Assembly (NCBI GenBank): GCA_013824115.1
Contig: PNNG01000026.1
Location: forward strand, 1 to 64,000
Length of the DNA: 64,000 nucleotides
Source of the DNA: Sphingobacteriaceae bacterium
Lineage (GTDB): Bacteria > Bacteroidota > Bacteroidia > UBA7662
Reading direction: 5' to 3'
Part shown: positions 51,158 to 59,045 of the stretch, piece after piece
Position numbering within the stretch: the first letter of the stretch is position 1
Layout of the letters: each line of letters opens with the position of its first letter
Program-made: the position numbers and the translations under genes
Notes under the pieces: model-generated
Seen by the model: the letters and a program-made list of their open reading frames with translations, nothing else
Databases searched by the model: none
What the model was told of the DNA's origin: nothing

Positions 51158-51670
51158 TTAATGGTGGTGTCCGCCGGGACCATGAACATGACCGTGTGCC
51201 AATTCTTCGGCTTCGGCATTGCGTACTTCCAAAACAGCGCCCGAAAAGTGCAGGTCGAAACCAGCCAATGGGTGGTTAAAATCCATCTTCACGGTGTCAG
51301 TTCCCAGGCCAATTACTTTGCCGCGGTGCTGCTGTCCTTCTTCGTCCTCCAGGTAAAGATATTTGCCTATGCTTACATTTTCGCTGTCGAACTTACCGTC
51401 CTGATCGGTGAAAACAGCATTGGGTATATCCATGATGGCTTCGGGCTCCAAGGGGCCGTATGCATCAATCATTCCTACGGTAAAATCAAAGTTTTTGCCT
51501 GCATCGAGACCAATGAGTGCATTTTCAAATTCAAAAGGCAAGCCACTGTGACCTACCAAAAAATAAAAGGGATTGGCTTCACTGGCGCTCTCCATGAGCT
51601 GGCGATCGGTGGTTCCGTTGCTTACATGCAGGTCGAAACGCAGTCCGACTACTTTTTCGGGGGCAATATT
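51158..51670 (-). CDS. slyD: SlyD-type FKBP peptidyl-prolyl isomerase
   Basis: A cytoplasmic FKBP prolyl isomerase with inserted-in-flap domain, 170 residues from ATG 51670. The FKBP core is at both ends (VVGLRFDLHVSNG..., PFEFENALIGLDAGKNFDF, then KMDFNHPLAGFDLHFSGAV) with the IF domain between. The tail is histidine-rich (EELAHGHVHGPGGHHH), a metal-binding feature linked in other bacteria to nickel delivery. It is the first gene of the SlyD-M61-M28 run. Confidence 0.93.
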   Translation of the reverse strand, partial: NIAPEKVVGLRFDLHVSNGTTDRQLMESASEANPFYFLVGHSGLPFEFENALIGLDAGKNFDFTVGMIDAYGPLEPEAIMDIPNAVFTDQDGKFDSENVSIGKYLYLEDEEGQQHRGKVIGLGTDTVKMDFNHPLAGFDLHFSGAVLEVRNAEAEELAHGHVHGPGGHHH

Positions 51671-51800
51671 CATAAAGTGTATTTGAGCCCGCAAGATAGC
51701 CAATATAGTGCAAAGCACAGGCAGCATTTCGCATGGGGATTGGCTTGTGCATTTGCTTGATAATCAGCATTCATTGAACCATTTTAAATTGGAGGCTGGT

Positions 51801-51831
51801 TTTGTGGGCCACATAAAGTTTTCTATCTTCG
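51801..51831 (+). promoter_or_regulatory. Promoter of the ArsR-family regulator gene
   Basis: TTTG (51801-51804), 19 nt spacer, TATCTTCG (51824-51831), one mismatch to TAnnTTTG. ATG 51841 follows by 9 nt. The same TATCTTCG box lies before manC. Confidence 0.65.
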
Positions 51832-51840
51832 GCACCCTGA

Positions 51841-52137
51841 ATGAAAAGCCAGCTCATATATGAAAAGGTAAAAGCGGCCTACGAGATTTTCAACAACCTG
51901 CAACAGCCCAACCGTTTGAAAATCATTGAGGTACTGCATCGCCACACCGAATGTACGGTGGGTGAGCTGTGTGAGCATATGCAGCTCGATCAGGGCTTGG
52001 TTTCGCATCACCTGCGCATTTTAACCAAAATAGGCCTGCTCGACGTTCGCAAAAACGGCAAGTACATGCACTACAGCATCAACTACATGCGCCTGGCGCA
52101 GGTACGCAGTGTGGTAGGTGACTTGGCCGACAAATAA
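51841..52137 (+). CDS. ArsR-family transcriptional regulator
   Basis: A 98-residue winged-helix repressor. The DNA-binding core is near 32-80 (IEVLHRHTECTVGELCEHMQ, HHLRILTKIGLLDVRKNGKY). It has only two cysteines, Cys38 and Cys44, in the T-E-C-T and E-L-C-E part of the recognition region, and no metal-binding C-terminal helix. A rhodanese gene follows 17 nt later, a neighbourhood typical of sulfur- or persulfide-responsive ArsR proteins, though those usually place one cysteine in the C-terminal helix. Confidence 0.9.
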   Translation: MKSQLIYEKVKAAYEIFNNLQQPNRLKIIEVLHRHTECTVGELCEHMQLDQGLVSHHLRILTKIGLLDVRKNGKYMHYSINYMRLAQVRSVVGDLADK

Positions 52138-52154
52138 ATTCGCATTTTTGCACC

Positions 52155-52469
52155 ATGGCATACGAAAATCTCTACAGTCCCGAATTCCGTGCAGCATTGT
52201 CTGCCGATCCCAACGGTGTTTTACTCGACGTACGAACCGCTCCTGAAGTAGCCGAGCGGCGCATTCCAGGCAGCTTGCATCTGGATGTAATGCAGCCCGA
52301 TTTCAGTGTGAACGCGCTCGAATTAGACCCTACAAAAAATTACTTTGTGTATTGCCGTTCGGGAGGACGTTCGGCCCAGGCTTGTATGATTCTCGAAGAG
52401 TCGGGCTTTACCGGCCGCTTGGTGAACCTCATGGGGGGGATTACCGGTTACGACGGACCTACCGAATAG
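52155..52469 (+). CDS. Rhodanese-domain protein
   Basis: A single-domain sulfurtransferase of 104 residues. The active-site loop is YFVYCRSGGRSAQA with the catalytic Cys near 66, and the fold opens with VLLDVRTAPEVAERRIPGSLH. The rhodanese probably moves persulfide sulfur or serves as the target of the adjacent ArsR regulator. CATTTTTG at 52143-52150 and TTG 52123-52125 (17 nt apart) may form a second promoter with the ATG only 4 nt away. The last 11 nt overlap the convergent redoxin gene. Confidence 0.93.
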   Translation: MAYENLYSPEFRAALSADPNGVLLDVRTAPEVAERRIPGSLHLDVMQPDFSVNALELDPTKNYFVYCRSGGRSAQACMILEESGFTGRLVNLMGGITGYDGPTE

Positions 52470-53781
52470 CCTCTCGTTCAAGCGCTTTGCGCAAGGCACT
52501 GGTTTCATCGAACACAGCGGTTATTTCGCCGGCTGCATTGGTAATTACAAAATACGGCAGCCGCATTACTTGCCAATCGCGGGCCAACTGTCCTTCCCAA
52601 GCCGAGCTGTCGATGTAATGATTCCAGCTGTCGAATGCCTGTTTATCGGCCTTCCAGCTGCTGCTGTTGTTTTGCAAGGCAATGGCGGTGACCTTTATTT
52701 CGGGCCTGTTGTGTTTGAGCCAGCGGTGAAATTGGTCAAATTCAATGACGCAGGGAGGGCACTCGGCCGACCAAAACACATACAATCGAGGCTCATGGAG
52801 CTCGGCCGCTGAAAGGGAAGCGAGTTGTTGCAAACTTTCGAGCGGTGGGCGTTTTTGTTTGGCTTGTAATGGGTTTGTAAAGAGCCGATGCTGTTGGGGA
52901 AGGGCGGTATTGTAGCAGCCCAGGTACAGGGCCTTTTCCTTGGCCAAAAATTGCATGGCCTCGGGGGCGTTGAATTGTTCGATTCCCCATTGTAAAAAAT
53001 CGATGGTACCCGCCAGGTAGGCCGGATGTTGCTTGGCTTTGGCCAATAATTGCTGGCTGCACTGCAGTAGCAAGGGCGCAAGCGGCTGGCTATCTACGGG
53101 TGCATAAGCCGCAAAATACATGCGCACAAAGCCCGGCCAACGATTGTGGTACAAGGCCAGGGTATCGTGGAGGGGCAGGAGCTGTAGCAGTGAATCGCCA
53201 CCAAACATTTGCCGCAAATCGCTGCCCGAACGGCCCAGCCAATGCCATTCGAAAGCCAAGGTGCGCGACCACAGTTGGTCTTTTTCTTTGTGCAGGTTTT
53301 TATAAAGTTTGTTTTGCTTGCGCAGGTTGCGCTTTTTTTTCCGGGCCACTTTGTCGTAGCCAAAAGCAGTAGTCGGCATGTTGATTAGCTGGCTGTCGAT
53401 GCTGGCTTCTTTCTTTCGCAAAGCACTGAGCAGTTGTTTCTGTTCGCGGTAGCGCATCCACTGCTGGCCGCGCAAAACTTCGAGTTTGTCGCCCGTCTGC
53501 AGCCTAAAACTGACGGCCTGTCCATCGTACAAAAACTCCATTTCCTTGCCTTTCCAACGCAGCAGGTAAAAGCCGTGGTAGGTGTTGGTGGGCATAGGCA
53601 TCAAAAAAATGGAGTCTTTGCCCAAGGTAGTACTGCCCAGCGATTCACTTTTGTGCTGTCGCATGCTGTACAGTTGTATTTCGGTACCTGCAGGCGCGGG
53701 AATGAGTCCACGCACCGAAGAGGCACTGGTCCAACCCCAGCTCAACATCCCAAAAACAAAAACAAACAAGCCCTTCGTCAT
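52459..53781 (-). CDS. Secreted TlpA-like redoxin with unknown N-terminal part
   Basis: From ATG 53781 the protein has 440 residues with a signal peptide (FVFVFGMLSWGWTSAS). The N-terminal 280 residues contain a DUF4369-like region that binds or scaffolds (GTEIQLYSMRQHKSESLG, FYLLRWKGKEM) and helical parts. The C-terminal thioredoxin-like domain has an unusual C-P-P-C site (YVFWSAECPPCVIEFDQFH) and a weak cis-Pro at RLPYFVITN. Bacteroidota carry many such exported redoxins. A minus-strand TAACTTTA lies at 53794-53787, 5 nt before the start. Confidence 0.87.
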   Translation of the reverse strand: MTKGLFVFVFGMLSWGWTSASSVRGLIPAPAGTEIQLYSMRQHKSESLGSTTLGKDSIFLMPMPTNTYHGFYLLRWKGKEMEFLYDGQAVSFRLQTGDKLEVLRGQQWMRYREQKQLLSALRKKEASIDSQLINMPTTAFGYDKVARKKKRNLRKQNKLYKNLHKEKDQLWSRTLAFEWHWLGRSGSDLRQMFGGDSLLQLLPLHDTLALYHNRWPGFVRMYFAAYAPVDSQPLAPLLLQCSQQLLAKAKQHPAYLAGTIDFLQWGIEQFNAPEAMQFLAKEKALYLGCYNTALPQQHRLFTNPLQAKQKRPPLESLQQLASLSAAELHEPRLYVFWSAECPPCVIEFDQFHRWLKHNRPEIKVTAIALQNNSSSWKADKQAFDSWNHYIDSSAWEGQLARDWQVMRLPYFVITNAAGEITAVFDETSALRKALEREAIR

Positions 53782-53859
53782 GGGGTTAAAGTTAATGGCT
53801 CTGGGGCGATTTTTATGGGCTGCTGGTCCAATACCCATGCGCCTTGTGTAAATTGCCCT

Positions 53860-55590
53860 ATGCTTAAGTGGCTGCTTTTGGTTTTTGGGATGTTTCTGTG
53901 GGCAAACGCATTGCTTGCACAGTCGTTTCGTGGCCGGCTGATGGATGCCCAAAGTAGCCAGGCCCTGGCCTATGGCAGTGTGCAGAGCTTTCCATCGGGC
54001 AGAGCTACCTTGGCCGATGAGCAGGGTTTTTTTGCCTTGCAAATTGCGCCCGGCGACCTTCGCTTGGAGGTTCGTTTGCTGGGTTATGTTCCTCTCCAGC
54101 TGTCGCTGCTTTCTGCCGATAGTTTGCACATCCTTTTCATGCAGCCCCAGGTGTGGCAGTTGGCCGAGGTGACTGTGCGGCCCGAAAACGACGCTTGGTT
54201 GTATCCGCTGCTCGCCAATTGCAAAGCAGGAAACCGGCAACCGCTCACCACCCGGGCTTACTACGAGCTGCGAAGTGAATTGGGGGGCCGACAGTTAGAA
54301 TTGGTGGAAGGCTTCTACAATGCCCAATTGCAAGGTGCCGAATTGCGGAAATTGCAGCTGAAGGCGGGCCGATTGGCCTTGCAGCCTATTGATAGGCGGC
54401 TGTTTGCCAATACCGAAACCGCCTTGGCCCTGGGTGAAATGCCCCTTTTTGGCCAGCCAAAATACTTGCCAGGCAGTCCGCTCGGACTCTCCGAAAGCCG
54501 GTTGCGCCGCCAGTACCAGTTGTTTGAGCAGGGTAGCTACCGCCTCGAAAATGGCGATTCGGTGGTGGTCATTCGTTTTGTGCCCAAGCGCCAAAAAGAA
54601 GCTTGGTTTGAAGGGGAGTTGGGGCTCATTCTCTCCCAAAAGGCTTTGCATTTTATAAGGCTACGGTGCTCGGGTGCAGCCATTCATCCGTTTTTGCCCT
54701 TGTCACCAGGTGAACGCTTGAGCCAGGTGAAACTGGAGCTATCGCGCAGCATGGTGCCCTCAGCAGGGGGCATGCGGCTCGAAAAATTGGAGATGCATTA
54801 TGGGGTAACTTATGCCAACCAACGGGGACAGGTTTACCCGGTGAATAGCAGTGCTTTGCTTTATTGCTATGCGCCCGAGGAGCCGTTTTTTATCCCGCCC
54901 ATCGACTTCGGCAAAGAAGATGATTGGTCGGATTACTTGCGCATCAACGCCCAGCCATACCAGGCCGCCTTTTGGGAGAACAGCCGCGAAACCCGTGTTG
55001 AAGATGTGCAGGGCCGCAATGCCGCTTTTTTCAAAGACCCTAGAAGTATTACCAATGTGAATCTTTTTACCAATCAGCCTTTGCTGGGCAAGGGACTCAT
55101 TGAGCGGCCGTTTACCCATTGGGATGGCCGCCGGTTGATTTTTAATGGCATTACCGAGCGTCCGCTGCCTGCCGATCCGCGTAAACGCGAGGTGCGGGTA
55201 GATGATTTTCAGCTGGAAGTATTGCTTTACTTCGATTTGTACCCACTGGGCGATACGCTCCATTGGCAAACGGCTACGATTTTCGATCCCTACCGTTCGT
55301 ATTTCTATCTCCCCATCGGTCCCAAAGAACAATGCTTCATCAATTTGTATTTCGATTTGATGGAGATAGAAAGGCGGAAGTTGCAAGAGGCCTTGGTGGC
55401 ATCCGACCGACGCAAGGAAAGCTTGTTGGCCATACACCAGCAAGCACAAATAAACGCCCGTCAAATGGCCGAAGCCTATTTTCGGGATGCCATGCTGGGC
55501 AACAGCCGCAAAGGCATGGAAAGCTGGAATGAAAAGGTGAAACAGGCCTTGGGCATCAACAACCTGCAACAATTTGGTCTGCTAGAATAA
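53860..55590 (+). CDS. Secreted CarboxypepD_reg-like protein of unknown function
   Basis: From ATG 53860 the protein has 576 residues with a signal peptide (LLLVFGMFLWANALLAQ). Residues about 20-95 form a carboxypeptidase regulatory-like beta-sandwich (FRGRLMDAQSSQALAYGSV to LRLEVRLLGYVPLQL). The large remainder is beta-rich with phrases such as GEMPLFGQPKYLPGSP and SDYLRINAQPYQAAF, unlike TonB receptors because no plug or C-terminal barrel strand is apparent. The family is likely Bacteroidota-specific. It is divergent from the redoxin gene. Confidence 0.85.
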   Translation: MLKWLLLVFGMFLWANALLAQSFRGRLMDAQSSQALAYGSVQSFPSGRATLADEQGFFALQIAPGDLRLEVRLLGYVPLQLSLLSADSLHILFMQPQVWQLAEVTVRPENDAWLYPLLANCKAGNRQPLTTRAYYELRSELGGRQLELVEGFYNAQLQGAELRKLQLKAGRLALQPIDRRLFANTETALALGEMPLFGQPKYLPGSPLGLSESRLRRQYQLFEQGSYRLENGDSVVVIRFVPKRQKEAWFEGELGLILSQKALHFIRLRCSGAAIHPFLPLSPGERLSQVKLELSRSMVPSAGGMRLEKLEMHYGVTYANQRGQVYPVNSSALLYCYAPEEPFFIPPIDFGKEDDWSDYLRINAQPYQAAFWENSRETRVEDVQGRNAAFFKDPRSITNVNLFTNQPLLGKGLIERPFTHWDGRRLIFNGITERPLPADPRKREVRVDDFQLEVLLYFDLYPLGDTLHWQTATIFDPYRSYFYLPIGPKEQCFINLYFDLMEIERRKLQEALVASDRRKESLLAIHQQAQINARQMAEAYFRDAMLGNSRKGMESWNEKVKQALGINNLQQFGLLE

Positions 55591-55647
55591 AAAGCCTGGG
55601 TTTTGGTGAACCCTCCGCCGCAGGGCGTGTTGTAGTTTTGATACATC

Positions 55648-56559
55648 ATGACAAACGCACCCTTGGTGGAGGTTGAAGGCCTCACCAAATCTTACGGAAA
55701 ATTTCAGGCCCTGCACAACGTCTACTTCAACGTTGAAAAAGGCGATGTTTTTGGCTTTCTGGGGCCCAATGGTGCCGGAAAAAGCACCTCCCTCCGCATT
55801 TTGCTGGGCTTGATTCGGCACGACGGGGGGAAAGTTCAGCTCTTTGGCCACCCGCTGGGAACGCACCGCAGCGAAATCATGCGCCGGGTAGGCTGCATTG
55901 TGGAGAAGCCCGATTTTTACAAATACCTCTCGGCTCGCAAAAACCTCGAGATTTTCGGTCGCATGGCCGGTGCCGATGTTTCTCGTCAAAAGCTAGAAGC
56001 CATGCTCGATTTTGTGGGTTTGAACGGCCGGGGAGGCGATAAACTGGCTGGTTTTTCGCACGGCATGCGGCAGCGTTTGGGCTTGGCACAGGCGCTTTTG
56101 CACGAGCCTGATCTGATTGTGCTCGATGAACCCACTACCGGACTCGATCCGCAGGGCATCATCGATATGCGTGAATTGATCTTGCGTTTGAGTCGAGAAC
56201 AGGGCAAAACAGTCATCTTATCGTCTCACCTGCTCTCCGAAATTGAAATCATTGCCAACCGCATGGTGGTTATTAACAAGGGTAGAACCATGCAATTTGG
56301 TGCTGTAAGTGAGCTTCTCAACGCCAACGAATTGGTGGTGCATTTGGAGGTTGGCAGGCCCGATCAAGTGGAAGCCTGGCTGCGCGACAAGGGTTTGGCT
56401 GTGATGAGCCGGCACGATGCTGTTATTGCCTTGCAGCTCAGCAAGACCGAATTACCGGCCCTCAATGCCGCCCTGGTATCTGCCGGTTTTGAGGTATATG
56501 CCATCGAAAGCCGCCGCAAACTCGAAGATTATTTCCTCCAACTGGTCAACCAAGCCTGA
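55648..56559 (+). CDS. ABC-2 type exporter ATPase
   Basis: An ABC ATPase of 303 residues. It has Walker A GPNGAGKST near 40-48, the ABC signature FSHGMRQRLGLAQAL, Walker B LIVLDEPTTGLDP and a switch histidine SSHLLSEIE. The C-terminal 80 residues are the usual extension of drug/lipid exporter ATPases. The permease starts at its last base. TAGTTTTG, a perfect -7 box, lies at 55633-55640, 7 nt before the ATG. Confidence 0.95.
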   Translation: MTNAPLVEVEGLTKSYGKFQALHNVYFNVEKGDVFGFLGPNGAGKSTSLRILLGLIRHDGGKVQLFGHPLGTHRSEIMRRVGCIVEKPDFYKYLSARKNLEIFGRMAGADVSRQKLEAMLDFVGLNGRGGDKLAGFSHGMRQRLGLAQALLHEPDLIVLDEPTTGLDPQGIIDMRELILRLSREQGKTVILSSHLLSEIEIIANRMVVINKGRTMQFGAVSELLNANELVVHLEVGRPDQVEAWLRDKGLAVMSRHDAVIALQLSKTELPALNAALVSAGFEVYAIESRRKLEDYFLQLVNQA

Positions 56560-57401
56560 TGTTCCTGCAAGCTGTTTACACCGAATTCATCAAAATAGCC
56601 GCAAAACCCCGCTCTTACCTGGGTTTGGCTGCCATCACTGTACTCGTGGGCGTGATTTTGTTCGCCATGAAAATCGACGGGCTCACCTATATTTCGTTCA
56701 TTACCGCGGGTTTGGAAGAAAGCCTGCTGTTTGAGGGCGACATCCTCAATGGCAACCTCATGGCCTTCATCATCCTACAAATGCTCATCATCCACATTCC
56801 TTTGCTGGTGGCTTTGGTGACGGGTGACCTGATTTCGGGCGAGGCCGCCATGGGCAGTTTACGTATGTTGGTTACCCGGCCGGTAACTCGCACCCAAATT
56901 TTGATGGGCAAATTCACGGCCGGCGCCCTTTATACCCTGCTGATTGTGCTTTGGTTGGGGTTCATGGCCTTGGGTGCCAGTACTTGGCTTTTTGGTCCCG
57001 GCGACCTCATGGTGCTCAACAGCGACGGACTGGTGGTATTGCAGCAAGGCGATGTACTTTGGCGCTACCTCAGCGGTTTTGGCGTAGCCTATTTGGCCTT
57101 GCTCACCATTGCCACCCTCAGCATTACGCTTTCGTGCTTCAGCGACAACAGCATTGGCCCCATTGTAACTACCATGGCGGTCATCATTCTCTTTACCATC
57201 ATTGGCACCCTCGATGTGCCTGTTTTTGATGTCGTTCGTCCGTATTTATTCACCACCCACATGGCTGCATGGCGCAGTTTTTTTGAAGATCCCGTGCCCT
57301 ATGATGCCATCCTGCAGTCGGTCATCATTTTGCTGGCCCACATAGGGGTATTTTTGAGCGTGGCGCTTTACCATTTTAACAGAAAAGACATTTTATCATG
57401 A
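56559..57401 (+). CDS. ABC-2 type permease
   Basis: The partner of the preceding ATPase, 280 residues, with six predicted transmembrane helices: near 20-38, 55-85, 105-135, 150-175, 190-215 and 250-275. The first base overlaps the ATPase stop. The sequence SGEAAMGSLRMLVTRPVTR near 85-105 is the typical ABC-2 cytoplasmic segment. A LolA-like gene starts 4 nt before its end, so an envelope or lipoprotein-related substrate is possible. Confidence 0.92.
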   Translation: MFLQAVYTEFIKIAAKPRSYLGLAAITVLVGVILFAMKIDGLTYISFITAGLEESLLFEGDILNGNLMAFIILQMLIIHIPLLVALVTGDLISGEAAMGSLRMLVTRPVTRTQILMGKFTAGALYTLLIVLWLGFMALGASTWLFGPGDLMVLNSDGLVVLQQGDVLWRYLSGFGVAYLALLTIATLSITLSCFSDNSIGPIVTTMAVIILFTIIGTLDVPVFDVVRPYLFTTHMAAWRSFFEDPVPYDAILQSVIILLAHIGVFLSVALYHFNRKDILS

Positions 57402-58069
57402 GGTTTTTGCTTTTGAGCAGCTTTTGGTGCTGCATGCTCACGCAGGTTTTGGGGCAAGACAATCCCGAGCAATTGGTGCGTGGTGTTTACGCCAAGATGC
57501 GTTCGGTAAATAGCTATGAGGCCGATATGCGCATCGATGCCGACATTCCCATGTTGCGCATGCAGCAGGTGGAGGGAAGATTGGTGTTTAAACAGCCAGA
57601 TAAGTTGCAGGTGAAATCGAAAAGTTTAGCGGTATTGCCCAAGCAGGGATTTGCCGATTTTGCCAAATTTATCAGCGACACCAGTGCCTTTACAGCCGTT
57701 TTTAGCGGCGAAGAAAAATTGGGTGGCGTGCTTACCCGCATGGTACAGGTGCTCCCTGGTAACAGTCGGGGTGAATTGATACTCGCCAAGCTGTGGATAG
57801 ACCCCGTGCGCAAATTGGTGATGCGCTCGGAGCTCACTTACCGCAACAGCGGCACTGTGATGGTAGATTATACCTATGGTAGTCAAGAGAAATATGGCCT
57901 GCCCGATAAGCTACGCTTTAGCATGGATGTACGCAATATGAAAATCCCCAAGGCCATGACGGCTGATTTGCATCAGAAAAAAGACAAAACCGACAAGGAT
58001 GCCAAAGACCCCAACCGGCCGGCCGTGATTGAGGTGGTTTTGAAGAATTACAAAGTGATTTTAAATTAA
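57398..58069 (+). CDS. LolA-like outer-membrane lipoprotein carrier protein
   Basis: A periplasmic beta-barrel-like carrier of 223 residues with a signal peptide (SSFWCCMLTQVLGQ). The LolA/DUF4292-like core is visible as YAKMRSVNSYEADMRIDADI, VEGRLVFKQPDKLQVKSK and KLWIDPVRKLVMRSELTY. LolA shuttles lipoproteins across the periplasm; this one is linked to an ABC-2 exporter rather than LolCDE, so it may carry another lipid or glycolipid. It overlaps the permease gene by 4 nt. Confidence 0.85.
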   Translation: MRFLLLSSFWCCMLTQVLGQDNPEQLVRGVYAKMRSVNSYEADMRIDADIPMLRMQQVEGRLVFKQPDKLQVKSKSLAVLPKQGFADFAKFISDTSAFTAVFSGEEKLGGVLTRMVQVLPGNSRGELILAKLWIDPVRKLVMRSELTYRNSGTVMVDYTYGSQEKYGLPDKLRFSMDVRNMKIPKAMTADLHQKKDKTDKDAKDPNRPAVIEVVLKNYKVILN

Positions 58070-58090
58070 TTGTAACATAGCCCAGCGGCA

Positions 58091-58121
58091 TTGGTAATGG
58101 TGGCCTTTTGTCCTATTTTTG
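58091..58121 (+). promoter_or_regulatory. Promoter of the 58125 gene
   Basis: TTG (58091-58093), 20 nt spacer, TATTTTTG (58114-58121), a perfect -7 box. ATG 58125 lies only 3 nt downstream, so the transcript would begin at the start codon. Confidence 0.7.
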
Positions 58122-58124
58122 GGC

Positions 58125-59045
58125 ATGTTTCAAAGGCAAATCAAGGGCTTGTGCTTACTGTTGCTGGTAAGTTCGGCATTTACGGCTTCGGCACAGTGGA
58201 AATTCGAGTGGCCGAAGATAGAACTGGGTAAAAACCGCCCACCCATCAATCACTTTCTTATAGCTGGTGGCGGTTTGGGCGAGTTACAGTTTGTTGACAA
58301 ACTCACATCTCCCCGCATTTATGAAGGCATTGCTGCTGGTGGCTTTTTGGCTTACGAGCGGCAGGCCCCCCGCAGTTTGTGGGTCAGCGATTTTACTGGA
58401 AATTTTGCCGATACCTATGATGATGCTGGTGACTGGGCCGAAAACAATGCGCAGTCGATTGTAATGCGCAGTCACCATGCCATTATGTTGCCTTTGCGTG
58501 CGGCAGACGACCGCTGGCAGCTGTATTTAGGGCCGGCTATGCAAACCTACAGCAGCTTTCGCATCAATACCGGCCATGGCAACAATGCCGTGATGTACGA
58601 TGCTGGATGGAATGTGGGTGGCAAAACCCGCTTGGAATACAGCATTCCTTTGCGCACCAAACAAGAATACAAACTGTGGATTTTCAGGCTTAAAAAGTTT
58701 GAAACCCGCAAATTGCGCATAGGCTGGGATGTAGATCTTTCGGCTTTGGGATGGCAATTTCGTCCGCCTTACAACGGCATTTTGGCTGGTGTGGGCAACG
58801 ACCCCATCGGGGCGGGAGTTGAAGATGTGTTGAATAACAGCCGCATATCGGTAATTGGGGGCTTTTTGTATGTGAATAGTACGGCTTATGTGCGGTATCC
58901 TTTACGCAATGGAAACCGCTTTCAGCTTTCGTACAATTGGTTTGGTTACAGTTACAATTACTTAGATCAACCCGTTCGCCAGGCTTCGGGCTTGTTGATG
59001 GGTAGTTTTGTTTTTCGCTTAGATGCCAAGGAGGAAGTACGATGA
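58125..59045 (+). CDS. Secreted protein of unknown function
   Basis: From ATG 58125 the protein has 306 residues with a signal peptide (LCLLLLVSSAFTASAQ). The mature part is beta-rich and rich in aromatic residues (WNVGGKTRLEYSIPLRTK, FRPPYNGILAGVGN), with periodic alternation that suits an outer-membrane barrel or a DUF3316-like family. No known domain is recognised. The S41 peptidase gene starts 4 nt before its end. The promoter at 58091-58121 is close to the start. Confidence 0.82.
   Translation: MFQRQIKGLCLLLLVSSAFTASAQWKFEWPKIELGKNRPPINHFLIAGGGLGELQFVDKLTSPRIYEGIAAGGFLAYERQAPRSLWVSDFTGNFADTYDDAGDWAENNAQSIVMRSHHAIMLPLRAADDRWQLYLGPAMQTYSSFRINTGHGNNAVMYDAGWNVGGKTRLEYSIPLRTKQEYKLWIFRLKKFETRKLRIGWDVDLSALGWQFRPPYNGILAGVGNDPIGAGVEDVLNNSRISVIGGFLYVNSTAYVRYPLRNGNRFQLSYNWFGYSYNYLDQPVRQASGLLMGSFVFRLDAKEEVR

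Noticed and set aside
53434-53859. N-terminal extension of the 53860-55590 protein
   Set aside because: The extension is antisense to the redoxin gene, and ATG 53860 begins a clean signal peptide.
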